From an uncultured Gemmatimonadota bacterium (lineage in GTDB: Bacteria > Gemmatimonadota > Gemmatimonadetes > Gemmatimonadales > Gemmatimonadaceae), in contig CAMLHT010000082.1 in NCBI GenBank assembly GCA_946479895.1, positions 1-14,646 on the forward strand: a DNA stretch of 14,646 nucleotides, written 5' to 3'. Under the pieces are notes generated by a model, which worked only from the letters and a program-made list of their open reading frames with translations, ran no database searches and was not told the DNA's origin. Both the position numbers and the translations under genes were made by a program. Positions within the stretch are counted from its first letter, which is position 1. Each line of letters starts with the position of its first letter. Positions 6,674 through 13,739 of the stretch are shown here, one piece after another.

Positions 6674-8278
6674 ATGAAACGAGAAATCCTGATCAACGCG
6701 AACCCGCGGGAGACCCGGGTCGCCATCATCGAGGACGACCAGTTAGTAGAGCTGCTGGTTGATCGGCCGGAAGCCCGCCGCATGGTGGGTGACATCTACT
6801 ACGGTCGCGTCGATGCCGTCCTTCCCGGCATCCAGGCCGCGTTCGTCGACATCGGCACCGAGAAGAGCGCGTTCCTCCACGCCTCGGATCTCGTGTCCGC
6901 CACGGACGAGGAGCCCGAGGAAGACGACGACGAGGATGAGGACGACGATGCCGCCGACGACGCCGAGGGCGAAGGCGCCGGTGGCAAGGGAAGGAAGGGC
7001 GGGCGCGGCAAGGGCCGGCGTCCCGAGAAGAACACCCAGCCCATCCAGGACGTCCTGAAGCGGGGCAAGGAGATCCTGGTCCAGGTCTCCAAGGAGCCCA
7101 TCTCCACCAAGGGGCCGCGCGTCACGGCGCAGGTCTCGCTGGCCGGCCGGTTCCTGGTGTACATGCCGTTCGCGTCGCGCGTCGGCATCAGCCGCAAGAT
7201 CGGCGAGCGCTCCGAGCGGGCGCGCCTTCGCGAGCAGACCAAGGGCATCCTGCCGGACAACTCGGGCGGCGTGATCGTCCGCACGGTCGGCGAGGACGTG
7301 ACGCGCGAGACCTTCGAGCGCGAGCTCGAGTCGCTCATGACGACCTGGAAGAAGATCAAGCGGAAGACGCACTTCGTGAAGGCGCCCGCGCTCGTGCACC
7401 GCGAGACCAGCCTCGCCCGCTCGCTCATGCGCGACGTGTTCTCGACCAAGGTCGAGAAGGTGACGGTCGACTCGAAGCAGGTCTTCAACGAGATCATCGA
7501 ATACCTGAAGCCGATCGCCCCCGAGCTCGTCGAGCGCGTGCACCTCTACGAGGACAAGGTTCCGCTCTTCGACAAGGCGAACATCGAGCAGGAGCTGCGC
7601 GACCTGTTCAAGCGCCGCTGTGACCTGCCCAGCGGCGGCTACCTGATCATCGAGCCCACGGAAGCGCTGGTGTCGGTGGACGTGAACTCCGGCCGCTACA
7701 CGGGCAAGAAGGATCCGGAGAAGACGATCCTCAAGACGAACATGGAGGCCGCGCGCGAGCTGGCCCGGCAGATCCGCCTGCGCGACATGGGCGGCATCAT
7801 CGTCGCCGACTTCATCGACATGGAGACGAAGGCGAATCGCGACCGGGTGCTTCAGGAGCTCCGGATGCACCTGTCCCGCGACCGGGCCCGCACCAAGGCC
7901 TTCCAGGTCTCGGACCTCGGGCTGATCGAGATGACCCGCCAGCGGGTCCGGCAGAGCCACCTCCAGAGCATGACCGAAGCGTGCCCGACCTGCCACGGAA
8001 CGGGCCGGGTCTTCACGGCGGAGACCGTCACCCGGCGCATCGAACGGTCGATCCGCCGGGCCAGCCTCGAGGGGCGGAAGGATCCCCTGGTCGTCCGGGT
8101 GCATCCGGAGGTCGCCCTGTACGTCCTCGAGAACGAAAAGGACCTCTTCAAGAAGCTCGAGTCCGCCTCGGCCTTCAGCCTGGAAATGAGGGACGATCCC
8201 CTCATGAAGCCCGACGAGTTCAAGATCGTGGTCAAGTCGGCGGGGCGGGATGTGACCCAGCAGTACGCCGTCGCTTAG
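6674..8278 (+). CDS. Ribonuclease E/G family endoribonuclease
   Basis: Endoribonuclease of the RNase E/G family, 534 residues, acting in mRNA decay and rRNA/tRNA maturation. The N-terminus (MKREILINANPRETRVAI) is the family start and fixes ATG 6674; the frame is open upstream. An S1 RNA-binding domain begins at GDIYYGRVDAVLPGIQAAFVD (39 onward) and is interrupted by a charged insert: acidic from about 79 to 97, then Gly/Lys/Arg-rich from 101 to 118. The 5'-sensor/RNase-H-like part follows. Catalytic aspartates are D336 in SVDVNSGRYTG (with N338) and D379 in GGIIVADFIDM. The zinc-link CPTCHGTG (C437, C440) supports dimer formation. There is no long C-terminal degradosome scaffold, so size and ending are nearer to RNase G. 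Placement just before rplU-rpmA is a common arrangement in bacteria. Whether to call it rne or rng cannot be settled here. Confidence 0.95.
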   Translation: MKREILINANPRETRVAIIEDDQLVELLVDRPEARRMVGDIYYGRVDAVLPGIQAAFVDIGTEKSAFLHASDLVSATDEEPEEDDDEDEDDDAADDAEGEGAGGKGRKGGRGKGRRPEKNTQPIQDVLKRGKEILVQVSKEPISTKGPRVTAQVSLAGRFLVYMPFASRVGISRKIGERSERARLREQTKGILPDNSGGVIVRTVGEDVTRETFERELESLMTTWKKIKRKTHFVKAPALVHRETSLARSLMRDVFSTKVEKVTVDSKQVFNEIIEYLKPIAPELVERVHLYEDKVPLFDKANIEQELRDLFKRRCDLPSGGYLIIEPTEALVSVDVNSGRYTGKKDPEKTILKTNMEAARELARQIRLRDMGGIIVADFIDMETKANRDRVLQELRMHLSRDRARTKAFQVSDLGLIEMTRQRVRQSHLQSMTEACPTCHGTGRVFTAETVTRRIERSIRRASLEGRKDPLVVRVHPEVALYVLENEKDLFKKLESASAFSLEMRDDPLMKPDEFKIVVKSAGRDVTQQYAVA

Positions 8279-8460
8279 GCTCGGCTAGCGGCTCGGCTGC
8301 GGCTAACGGCTGTCGGCGCCAGCCATCAGCTGGCGGCTACGGCTATCGCTGGGGCTATCCGGCATCGGCTATCGGCTGGCTGGCAGCGAGCCATAGCCAT
8401 AGCTGTCAGCTGACGGCCGGCGCTGACAGCCGACAGCCGCAGCCGAGCCGCCAGCCGAGC
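8279..8460. repeat. Large palindromic element, copy 1 (42-bp arms)
   Basis: Arms at 8279-8320 and 8419-8460 are inverted copies matching at 38 of 42 positions. Both are built from GGCT-rich words such as ggctcggctgcggct and cggctgtcgg. The 98-base centre also pairs partly: ggctatcgct-type words on the left and agccatagccatagc on the right. The element starts at the base after the RNase stop codon and ends 5 bases before the -35 box of the rplU promoter, so it fills the gap. The right arm shares a 23-bp identical stretch (8428-8450) with copy 2 (12363-12385). It encodes nothing recognisable. Its folded RNA could end or stabilise the RNase transcript. Confidence 0.88.
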
Positions 8461-8465
8461 GATGA

Positions 8466-8494
8466 TTGACACAAGCCTCGGTCCCCCATATTCT
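8466..8494 (+). promoter_or_regulatory. Predicted sigma-70-type promoter for rplU-rpmA
   Basis: A perfect TTGACA at 8466-8471 is followed, after a 17-base spacer, by TATTCT at 8489-8494 (4 of 6 consensus bases including T1, A2 and T6). Transcription would start near 8501, giving a leader of roughly 35 bases before the rplU ATG. Position, spacing and the ribosomal genes downstream all fit a strong housekeeping promoter. Confidence 0.65.
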
Positions 8495-8534
8495 TAGAGG
8501 CTTCGCACCAATCTTTGCAACGAGTTTCAGGCCA

Positions 8535-8852
8535 ATGCCTTACGCGATCATCAAGACCGGCGGCAAGCAGTACCGTGTCGAGCCGGGCCGGACCTACAAG
8601 ATTCCCTCGCTCGCCGGTGAACAGGGCGGCAAGGTCGAGTTCAACGAAGTGCTCCTCGGCAACGACGGCAAGAACGTGAAGACGGGCGTGCCGATGCTGT
8701 CCGGCGCCACCGTCACCGGTGAGATCGTGCGTCACGGCCGCGGCGAGAAAATCGTCGTCTTCAAGATGAAGCGCCGGAAGAACTACGCGCGCAAGCGCGG
8801 TCATCGTCAGGGCTTCACCGAAGTCCGCATCAACGACATCAAGCTCGGCTAA
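8535..8852 (+). CDS. rplU: 50S ribosomal protein L21
   Basis: Ribosomal protein L21, 105 residues, the usual length, binding 23S rRNA in the large subunit. The conserved start [18 protein letters not shown] and the C-terminal basic run [18 protein letters not shown] (followed by [11 protein letters not shown]) are typical. The start at ATG 8535 is fixed by the family N-terminus; the frame extends upstream to 8466, but that part covers the promoter. No strong Shine-Dalgarno sequence is seen (caggc a few bases before). It is followed after 11 bases by rpmA. Confidence 0.98.
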   Translation: MPYAIIKTGGKQYRVEPGRTYKIPSLAGEQGGKVEFNEVLLGNDGKNVKTGVPMLSGATVTGEIVRHGRGEKIVVFKMKRRKNYARKRGHRQGFTEVRINDIKLG

Positions 8853-8863
8853 GCGGGGATACC

Positions 8864-9145
8864 ATGGCTCACAAGAAGGGCGTCGGCTCGTCGCGCAACG
8901 GCCGCGACTCCAACCCGAAATTCCTCGGCGTCAAGAAGTACGGCGGCGAGAAGGTCGTGGCGGGCAACATCATCATCCGCCAGGACGGCACCAAGTATCA
9001 CCCGGGCAAGAACGTCGGCCTGGGCCGTGACTACACCATCTTCGCCCTCATCGACGGCGTGGTGAAGTTCGAGCACAAGAGCGCCAAGGCCTACAAGGTC
9101 AGCGTCTACCCGAAGAACGACCCGAAGCTCGCCGCCACGGCGTGA
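8864..9145 (+). CDS. rpmA: 50S ribosomal protein L27
   Basis: Ribosomal protein L27, 93 residues, whose N-terminal tail reaches the peptidyl-transferase centre. [20 protein letters not shown] and the middle block [19 protein letters not shown] are diagnostic. The protein starts directly with MAHKKG and has no N-terminal propeptide of the kind cleaved by the Prp protease in Firmicutes; accordingly no prp gene stands between rplU and rpmA. A short GGGGA at 8855-8859 precedes the ATG. No obgE follows, unlike many genomes; instead a terminator closes the operon. Confidence 0.98.
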   Translation: MAHKKGVGSSRNGRDSNPKFLGVKKYGGEKVVAGNIIIRQDGTKYHPGKNVGLGRDYTIFALIDGVVKFEHKSAKAYKVSVYPKNDPKLAATA

Positions 9146-9159
9146 CGGCTCGGTTTGCA

Positions 9160-9200
9160 AAAGAGGCCCCGGACCTGCATGGTTCGGGGCCTCTTTCTTT
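9160..9200 (+). terminator. Rho-independent terminator after rpmA
   Basis: A 12-bp perfect stem forms between aaagaggccccg (starting at 9160) and cggggcctcttt (9185-9196), with a 13-base loop and a T-rich tail (ctttctttcc). It lies 14 bases after the rpmA stop and separates the ribosomal operon from the next gene. Confidence 0.88.
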
Positions 9201-9216
9201 CCGACGGACATCGACG

Positions 9217-9537
9217 ATGCCGATCATCGATCGCCTGAAAACGGAGCTGGATCGCGCGGGCCGCGCCGCGCAGAACGCGATCGACGAAGGCCGCCTGCGC
9301 CTGGAGCTCTTCCGCGCGCGCCAGACGGCCGACCGATCCGCACAGCGGCTTGGCTATGCCGTGTTCCGCGCCCGGCGGGCCGGGAACGAGCTGTCCACCG
9401 AGCAGTACGCGGCGCTCGCCGCGGACCTGACGGCCGCCGAGGCCGAGGTCACGCGCTACGAGACGCTTCTCGCCGAGCTGGACTCGCGAGGCTCACCGGC
9501 GGCTCCCGCGGGACACATCCCGCCGAACACGGAGTAG
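9217..9537 (+). CDS. Small coiled-coil protein of unknown function
   Basis: Hypothetical protein of 106 residues, MPIIDRLKTELDRAGRAAQ at the start. It is almost all helix-forming, rich in Ala, Arg, Glu and Leu with heptad-like spacing through residues 5-95 (for example LRLELFRARQTADRSAQRLG and LTAAEAEVTRYETLLAEL), then a short Pro/Gly tail. There is no signal peptide, membrane span or metal motif. I do not recognise the family; the pattern suggests a cytoplasmic coiled coil. ATG 9217 is chosen because earlier in-frame codons run through the rpmA terminator. With the terminator only about 17 bases upstream, its promoter would have to overlap the hairpin, or it relies on read-through. No Shine-Dalgarno sequence is visible. 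It converges on the GDPD gene with 7 bases between stops. Confidence 0.7.
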   Translation: MPIIDRLKTELDRAGRAAQNAIDEGRLRLELFRARQTADRSAQRLGYAVFRARRAGNELSTEQYAALAADLTAAEAEVTRYETLLAELDSRGSPAAPAGHIPPNTE

Positions 9538-9544
9538 CGCGCCC

Positions 9545-10246
9545 CTATCCGGGGTCTTTCAGCACGGTGAGGTCGTCGGTGCAGATCCCGTCGACGCCCA
9601 ACTCCGCGAGCTCGCGGGCGCGCGCAGCGTCGTTCACGGTCCAGACGATCGTCCGACACCCGAGCGCGTGTATCGCTGATACCCGGGCGGCCGTGATCAA
9701 TGAGCCTTTCGGCCAGACGTCCCGCGCCCCGGTTCGGCGGACCTCGGCCTCGAGCGACGACGGCCACCGCTCGAAGAGGATGCCGCGCGGGATGTGCGGC
9801 GCCACCCGCATCGCGGCGACGATCGCCTCGTGATCGAAGCTGTGGATGGCGCACGACGCGCCGCTCGCGTCGATAACCGCGGCCACGGCGGCGATATCGC
9901 CGGCCTTGACCTCGACATAGACGAACGCCTTGCCCCGGGCCATCGCGAGGACGGCCGCCAGTGTCGGAACCCGGCCGCCGTCGCCGAGGTCGGCCGCGGC
10001 CAGCTCTTCGGAGCGGATCGTCGAGATGGCGCGGCCGCGAAGTCCCGTCGGCGTCACCCGCCGGGACAGGGCGGGGTCGTGATGGACGACCACCTGGCCG
10101 TCGGCCGTCACGTGGACGTCGAGCTCGACCGCGTCGGCCCCCAGCCGGAGGGCTTCCTCGAAGCTCGGCAGGGTATTCTCGAGAAACCGCCGCGGTGCCC
10201 CGCGGTGGCCGATCCGTTCTACATTCCTGCCGTCTCGCGAAGCCAT
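9545..10246 (-). CDS. Glycerophosphodiester phosphodiesterase
   Basis: GDPD-family enzyme, 233 residues, hydrolysing glycerophosphodiesters to sn-glycerol 3-phosphate and an alcohol. Motifs in order: IGHRG (catalytic H14), ENT (23-25), AVELDV (metal ligands E41, D43), HHDP (second catalytic His, H56), VYVEVK (third acidic ligand), HSFD, and WTVND with GVDGICTDD at the C-terminus. It has no signal peptide, so it is probably cytoplasmic, unlike periplasmic GlpQ, and nearer to UgpQ in size. No transporter is adjacent. It is divergent from the ECF sigma gene across 74 bases, so the two promoters are back to back. Confidence 0.95.
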   Translation of the reverse strand: MASRDGRNVERIGHRGAPRRFLENTLPSFEEALRLGADAVELDVHVTADGQVVVHHDPALSRRVTPTGLRGRAISTIRSEELAAADLGDGGRVPTLAAVLAMARGKAFVYVEVKAGDIAAVAAVIDASGASCAIHSFDHEAIVAAMRVAPHIPRGILFERWPSSLEAEVRRTGARDVWPKGSLITAARVSAIHALGCRTIVWTVNDAARARELAELGVDGICTDDLTVLKDPG

Positions 10247-10320
10247 GGCGTCGGGGTCTGGAAGTCCATTCCGGACCCCACCTTAACAGTTCCGGGGCCT
10301 ACCCGTCTACCATCGTGTGA

Positions 10321-10884
10321 ATGACTGAGCCGTCTCAGGGCAATGCGAACCAGGGCGAGTCGACGGATGCCGAGCTCATTCAGCAGTGGAAGGATGGGGA
10401 CCAGCGCGCGGCCACGACCCTCGTGGAAAGACACTCGTCGGCGCTCGCCCGGTTTGCCGTCAGCTGCGGGGCGCGGGACGACATCGACGAGCTGGTCCAG
10501 GACACCTTCGTGCGGGCCTTCAACTCGCTCGACGGATTCCGGGGGGACAGCTCCTTTCGAACCTGGCTGCTGACGATCGAGCGACGGCTGCTCCTGGACC
10601 GGCGACGATCGGAAAAGCGGCGGCCGGACCGGGTGGAGATCCAGGAAGGTGATGCTTCGACACAGTTCGACGCGCTGGATGGAGTGGTCGCCGACGAATC
10701 GCGGCGGCGCATGGCGGAGGCGGTGACGCGGTTGTCACCGACGCAGCGGCAGGTGTTCACGCTGCGGGTGGCGGATGGAATGTCGTACAAGGAGATCGCG
10801 GACGCGGTGGGAACGACGGAAGGCGCGGCGCGAGTGCATTATCACAACGCGATGAAAGCGGTAAAGGAGTTTCTCGATGATTGA
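10321..10884 (+). CDS. ECF-type RNA polymerase sigma factor
   Basis: Sigma-70-family ECF factor of 187 residues with only regions 2 and 4. Region 2 (about 25-95) has DDIDELVQDTFVRAF and FRTWLLTIERRLLLDRRR. The linker is acidic. Region 4 (about 130-183) has LSPTQRQVFTLRVADGMSYKEIADAVGTTEGAARVHYHNA, a clear helix-turn-helix. It directs transcription of a small regulon when freed from its anti-sigma factor, which is the next gene and overlaps by 8 bases. ATG 10321 has no Shine-Dalgarno sequence. I could not find a convincing ECF-type -35/-10 pair in the 74-base divergent gap, so autoregulation is possible but not shown. Confidence 0.95.
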   Translation: MTEPSQGNANQGESTDAELIQQWKDGDQRAATTLVERHSSALARFAVSCGARDDIDELVQDTFVRAFNSLDGFRGDSSFRTWLLTIERRLLLDRRRSEKRRPDRVEIQEGDASTQFDALDGVVADESRRRMAEAVTRLSPTQRQVFTLRVADGMSYKEIADAVGTTEGAARVHYHNAMKAVKEFLDD

Positions 10885-11473
10885 TTGTCCGAACGTGGAG
10901 ATGCGGGACCGGCTGCCGGAGCTGGCGAATGAATCGCTCGATCCGGCGGCGCGGGTGCTCGTGCTCGCGCACATCGAGGAGTGCACGTTCTGCGCGGCGG
11001 AAGTCGCGATCCTCCGCTCGGTGCGGGTGGTGGTGCTCGAGGCGACGCCGCGGGTCGACGTCGCGTCGATCGTCGGCGCCCTGCCGCGGCCGCGGGCCGT
11101 CGTCCGCGAGGACGCCGAGATCATCCCGATCCAGTCGGCGCGTTCGGCGCGCCGCCGGAGCTGGGGATCGTGGCAGATCGCGGCCGCCGTCACCGTGCTC
11201 GCGGGAGGCATCGGCAGCTACGCCGTGCTCCGTCCCGACTCGCCCGTCCGCGGCATCGATTCGACGGGTATCGTCGCCGCCGCCGATTCCAGCACCGGGC
11301 TCGCCCTCACGGGCGCCCTCTCGTACATGAGCGACGCCGAGCTCGACGCCCTGGTCAAGGACATCGACGCCATCGAGGCGCTTCCATCCACCGAGATCGA
11401 AACCGGCCGGAGCGCCGTCGCCGTTCCACTGATTCTCCCGGACTCGGTCGTCCAGGAGCTGGAGGTCTACTGA
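10877..11473 (+). CDS. Membrane anti-sigma factor with zinc-finger motif
   Basis: Predicted anti-sigma factor of 198 residues. The N-terminal domain carries the zinc-binding anti-sigma motif H32-x3-C36-x2-C39 (AHIEECTFC), with an extra C4. After a basic stretch (ARRRS, 91-95) comes one membrane segment at about 99-118 (WQIAAAVTVLAGGIGSYAVL), then an outer part of about 80 residues containing LSYMSDAELDALVKDIDAIE. It should hold the upstream sigma factor at the membrane until an envelope signal releases it. The start overlaps the sigma stop by 8 bases, and AGGAG at 10865-10869 stands 7 bases before the ATG, so translation is probably coupled. Its stop overlaps the start of the next gene. Confidence 0.88.
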   Translation: MIDCPNVEMRDRLPELANESLDPAARVLVLAHIEECTFCAAEVAILRSVRVVVLEATPRVDVASIVGALPRPRAVVREDAEIIPIQSARSARRRSWGSWQIAAAVTVLAGGIGSYAVLRPDSPVRGIDSTGIVAAADSSTGLALTGALSYMSDAELDALVKDIDAIEALPSTEIETGRSAVAVPLILPDSVVQELEVY

Positions 11474-12021
11474 TGCGCAACCTGAGAATCGCCGTCGGCC
11501 TGCTGCTGGTCGCCTCGACCGTCGCCACGGCCCAGAATCCGCCGCGCGGGCGCGGCCGTCGCGGCGGTCCGCCGGCCGGCGATACGATGGCCCCGCGGGA
11601 CACACGCATGGCGCGCCAGGCGATCGAGCGGCTGATCCGGAATCAGGTGCAGCCGACGGACGTGCAGCTGAAGCAGCTCCAGTCGATCGACGCGCGGTTC
11701 GAGCCGCAGCGGGTGCAGCTCAACCGCGAGGAGATGCAGGTGCGGCGCGAGCTGCGCCAGGCGATGCTCGACACCGTCAACCAGGACCAGGCGAAGATCG
11801 GCCAGCTCCTGGACCGGATGATCGCGTTCCCCGGCCGCCGCGCCGACCTGATGGAGTCCGAGCAGAAGGCGCTGGCCGAGGTGCTCTCGCCGCTCCAGCG
11901 GGCGAAGTACCACGCGATCCAGGAGCAGTTGCGCCGGCGCATCGAGCAGGGTCGTGGTGGCCCGCCGCCAGGCGGCCCGCCGCCGAAGACGCGGCCGCCG
12001 GAAGCCCGCACGAAACGGTAG
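11473..12021 (+). CDS. Secreted Spy/CpxP-like protein
   Basis: Exported protein of 182 residues. A signal peptide (MRNLRIAVGLLLVASTVATA, cleavage before Q21) is followed by a Gly/Arg/Pro-rich spacer, a helical core (about 45-160) and a Pro-rich basic tail. The core fits the Spy/CpxP/LTxxQ group: PTDVQLKQLQSIDARFEP and VLSPLQRAKYHAI are spaced as the two LTxxQ-like motifs, the second one well preserved. Family members are periplasmic chaperones or metal/stress sensors that bind misfolded proteins. The ATG overlaps the anti-sigma stop (TGATG), with GGAGG at 11461-11465 as ribosome binding site. As third gene of the sigma operon it is probably a target or a sensor that feeds back on the anti-sigma factor. 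The exact role is inference. Confidence 0.8.
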   Translation: MRNLRIAVGLLLVASTVATAQNPPRGRGRRGGPPAGDTMAPRDTRMARQAIERLIRNQVQPTDVQLKQLQSIDARFEPQRVQLNREEMQVRRELRQAMLDTVNQDQAKIGQLLDRMIAFPGRRADLMESEQKALAEVLSPLQRAKYHAIQEQLRRRIEQGRGGPPPGGPPPKTRPPEARTKR

Positions 12022-12026
12022 GACTG

Positions 12027-12058
12027 GGGAGCGCTGGCAGCGAGTCGGCGCTCCCTTT
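12027..12058 (+). terminator. Hairpin terminator after the sigma operon
   Basis: gggagcgc (12027-12034) pairs with gcgctccc (12048-12055), loop of 13 bases, followed by TTT. The T-run is short, so this is a weaker intrinsic terminator than the two others in the window. It starts 5 bases after the stop of the Spy-like gene. Confidence 0.65.
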
Positions 12059-12073
12059 AGCTTGCCGCCCGTC

Positions 12074-12157
12074 GCCCAGGTGGTGGAATTGGTAGACGCA
12101 GGGGACTCAAAATCCCCCGACCTTCGGGTCTTGCGGGTTCGAGTCCCGCCCTGGGCA
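12074..12157 (+). tRNA. tRNA-Leu (anticodon CAA)
   Basis: A class II tRNA of 84 bases. The acceptor stem GCCCAGG (12074-12080) pairs fully with CCTGGGC (12150-12156), with discriminator A. The anticodon stem gggga/tcccc encloses loop CTCAAAA, giving anticodon CAA (12108-12110), which reads UUG. The long variable arm GACC-TTCG-GGTC and the T arm GCGGG-TTCGAGT-CCCGC are intact. The 3' CCA is not encoded. It lies 16 bases after the sigma-operon hairpin and has its own strong terminator. Confidence 0.97.
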
Positions 12158-12158
12158 T

Positions 12159-12194
12159 GACACGCCGAATCGACCATGGCGTGTCTTTTTTTTT
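12159..12194 (+). terminator. Rho-independent terminator of tRNA-Leu
   Basis: gacacgcc (12159-12166) pairs perfectly with ggcgtgtc (12178-12185), with an 11-base loop, and is followed by nine consecutive T (12186-12194). It is a textbook intrinsic terminator immediately after the tRNA. Confidence 0.93.
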
Positions 12195-12196
12195 CG

Positions 12197-12394
12197 GCTT
12201 GCTGTCGGCTCGGCTGCGGCTGTCGGCTAGCGGCGCCGGCTGGCGGCCGACAGCTATCGCTATCGCTGGCTGACGGCCGACGGCTGACGGCTCGGCCCAC
12301 GGCGGAGCCACGGGCGGATGACGAGCGATAGCCATAGCCGAGAGCCGGCGACCGGCGCCGCTAGCCGACAGCCGCAGCCGAGCCGACAGCAAGC
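12197..12394. repeat. Large palindromic element, copy 2 (43-bp perfect arms)
   Basis: Arms at 12197-12239 and 12352-12394 are perfect inverted copies of 43 bp, separated by 112 bases. The centre again contains ctatcgctatcgctgg (12254-12269) against agcgatagccatagc (12324-12338). It belongs to the same family as 8279-8460: 23 bp of the right arms are identical (12363-12385 and 8428-8450), and the words ctatcgctgg and atagccatagc recur in the same order. It begins 2 bases after the T-run of the tRNA terminator and ends about 75 bases before the icd start codon. It encodes no recognisable protein or RNA family. Confidence 0.92.
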
Positions 12395-12468
12395 GGTTGC
12401 CGCCGTTTTCGGGCGTCCGTACGTTACGGGGCTGCAATCACTTCCGACCATTCAATCGCGTCTCGCGA

Positions 12469-13716
<1,248 letters not shown>

Positions 13717-13739
13717 ACCGGGCCTCCCCCCAGAAATCC

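Noticed and set aside
8279..8460. The GGCT-rich repeats taken as a CRISPR array or tandem satellite
   Set aside because: Units are not equally spaced with unique spacers; the structure is a single large palindrome and no cas gene is nearby.
8501..8534. An L21-type autoregulatory leader before rplU
   Set aside because: The predicted leader is only about 35 bases and shows no stable structure; too short to support such a call.
10247..10320. ECF-type autoregulated promoter in the divergent gap (GGAA-like words on both strands)
   Set aside because: GGAA words exist but no -10 partner at 16-17 bases fits on either strand.
12074..12394. tRNA-Leu as the integration site of a genomic island
   Set aside because: The tRNA is followed by its own intact terminator, no direct repeat of its 3' end is seen, no integrase is present, and the genes beyond are housekeeping.
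11954..12437. Short open frames on both strands across the tRNA, e.g. - strand 12057-12437 with PRAGLEPARPEGRGILSPL and + strand 11954-12160 with VVELVDAGDSKSPDLRVLRV
   Set aside because: These are the well-known false proteins produced by translating tRNA-Leu; the region is a tRNA plus terminator and palindrome.
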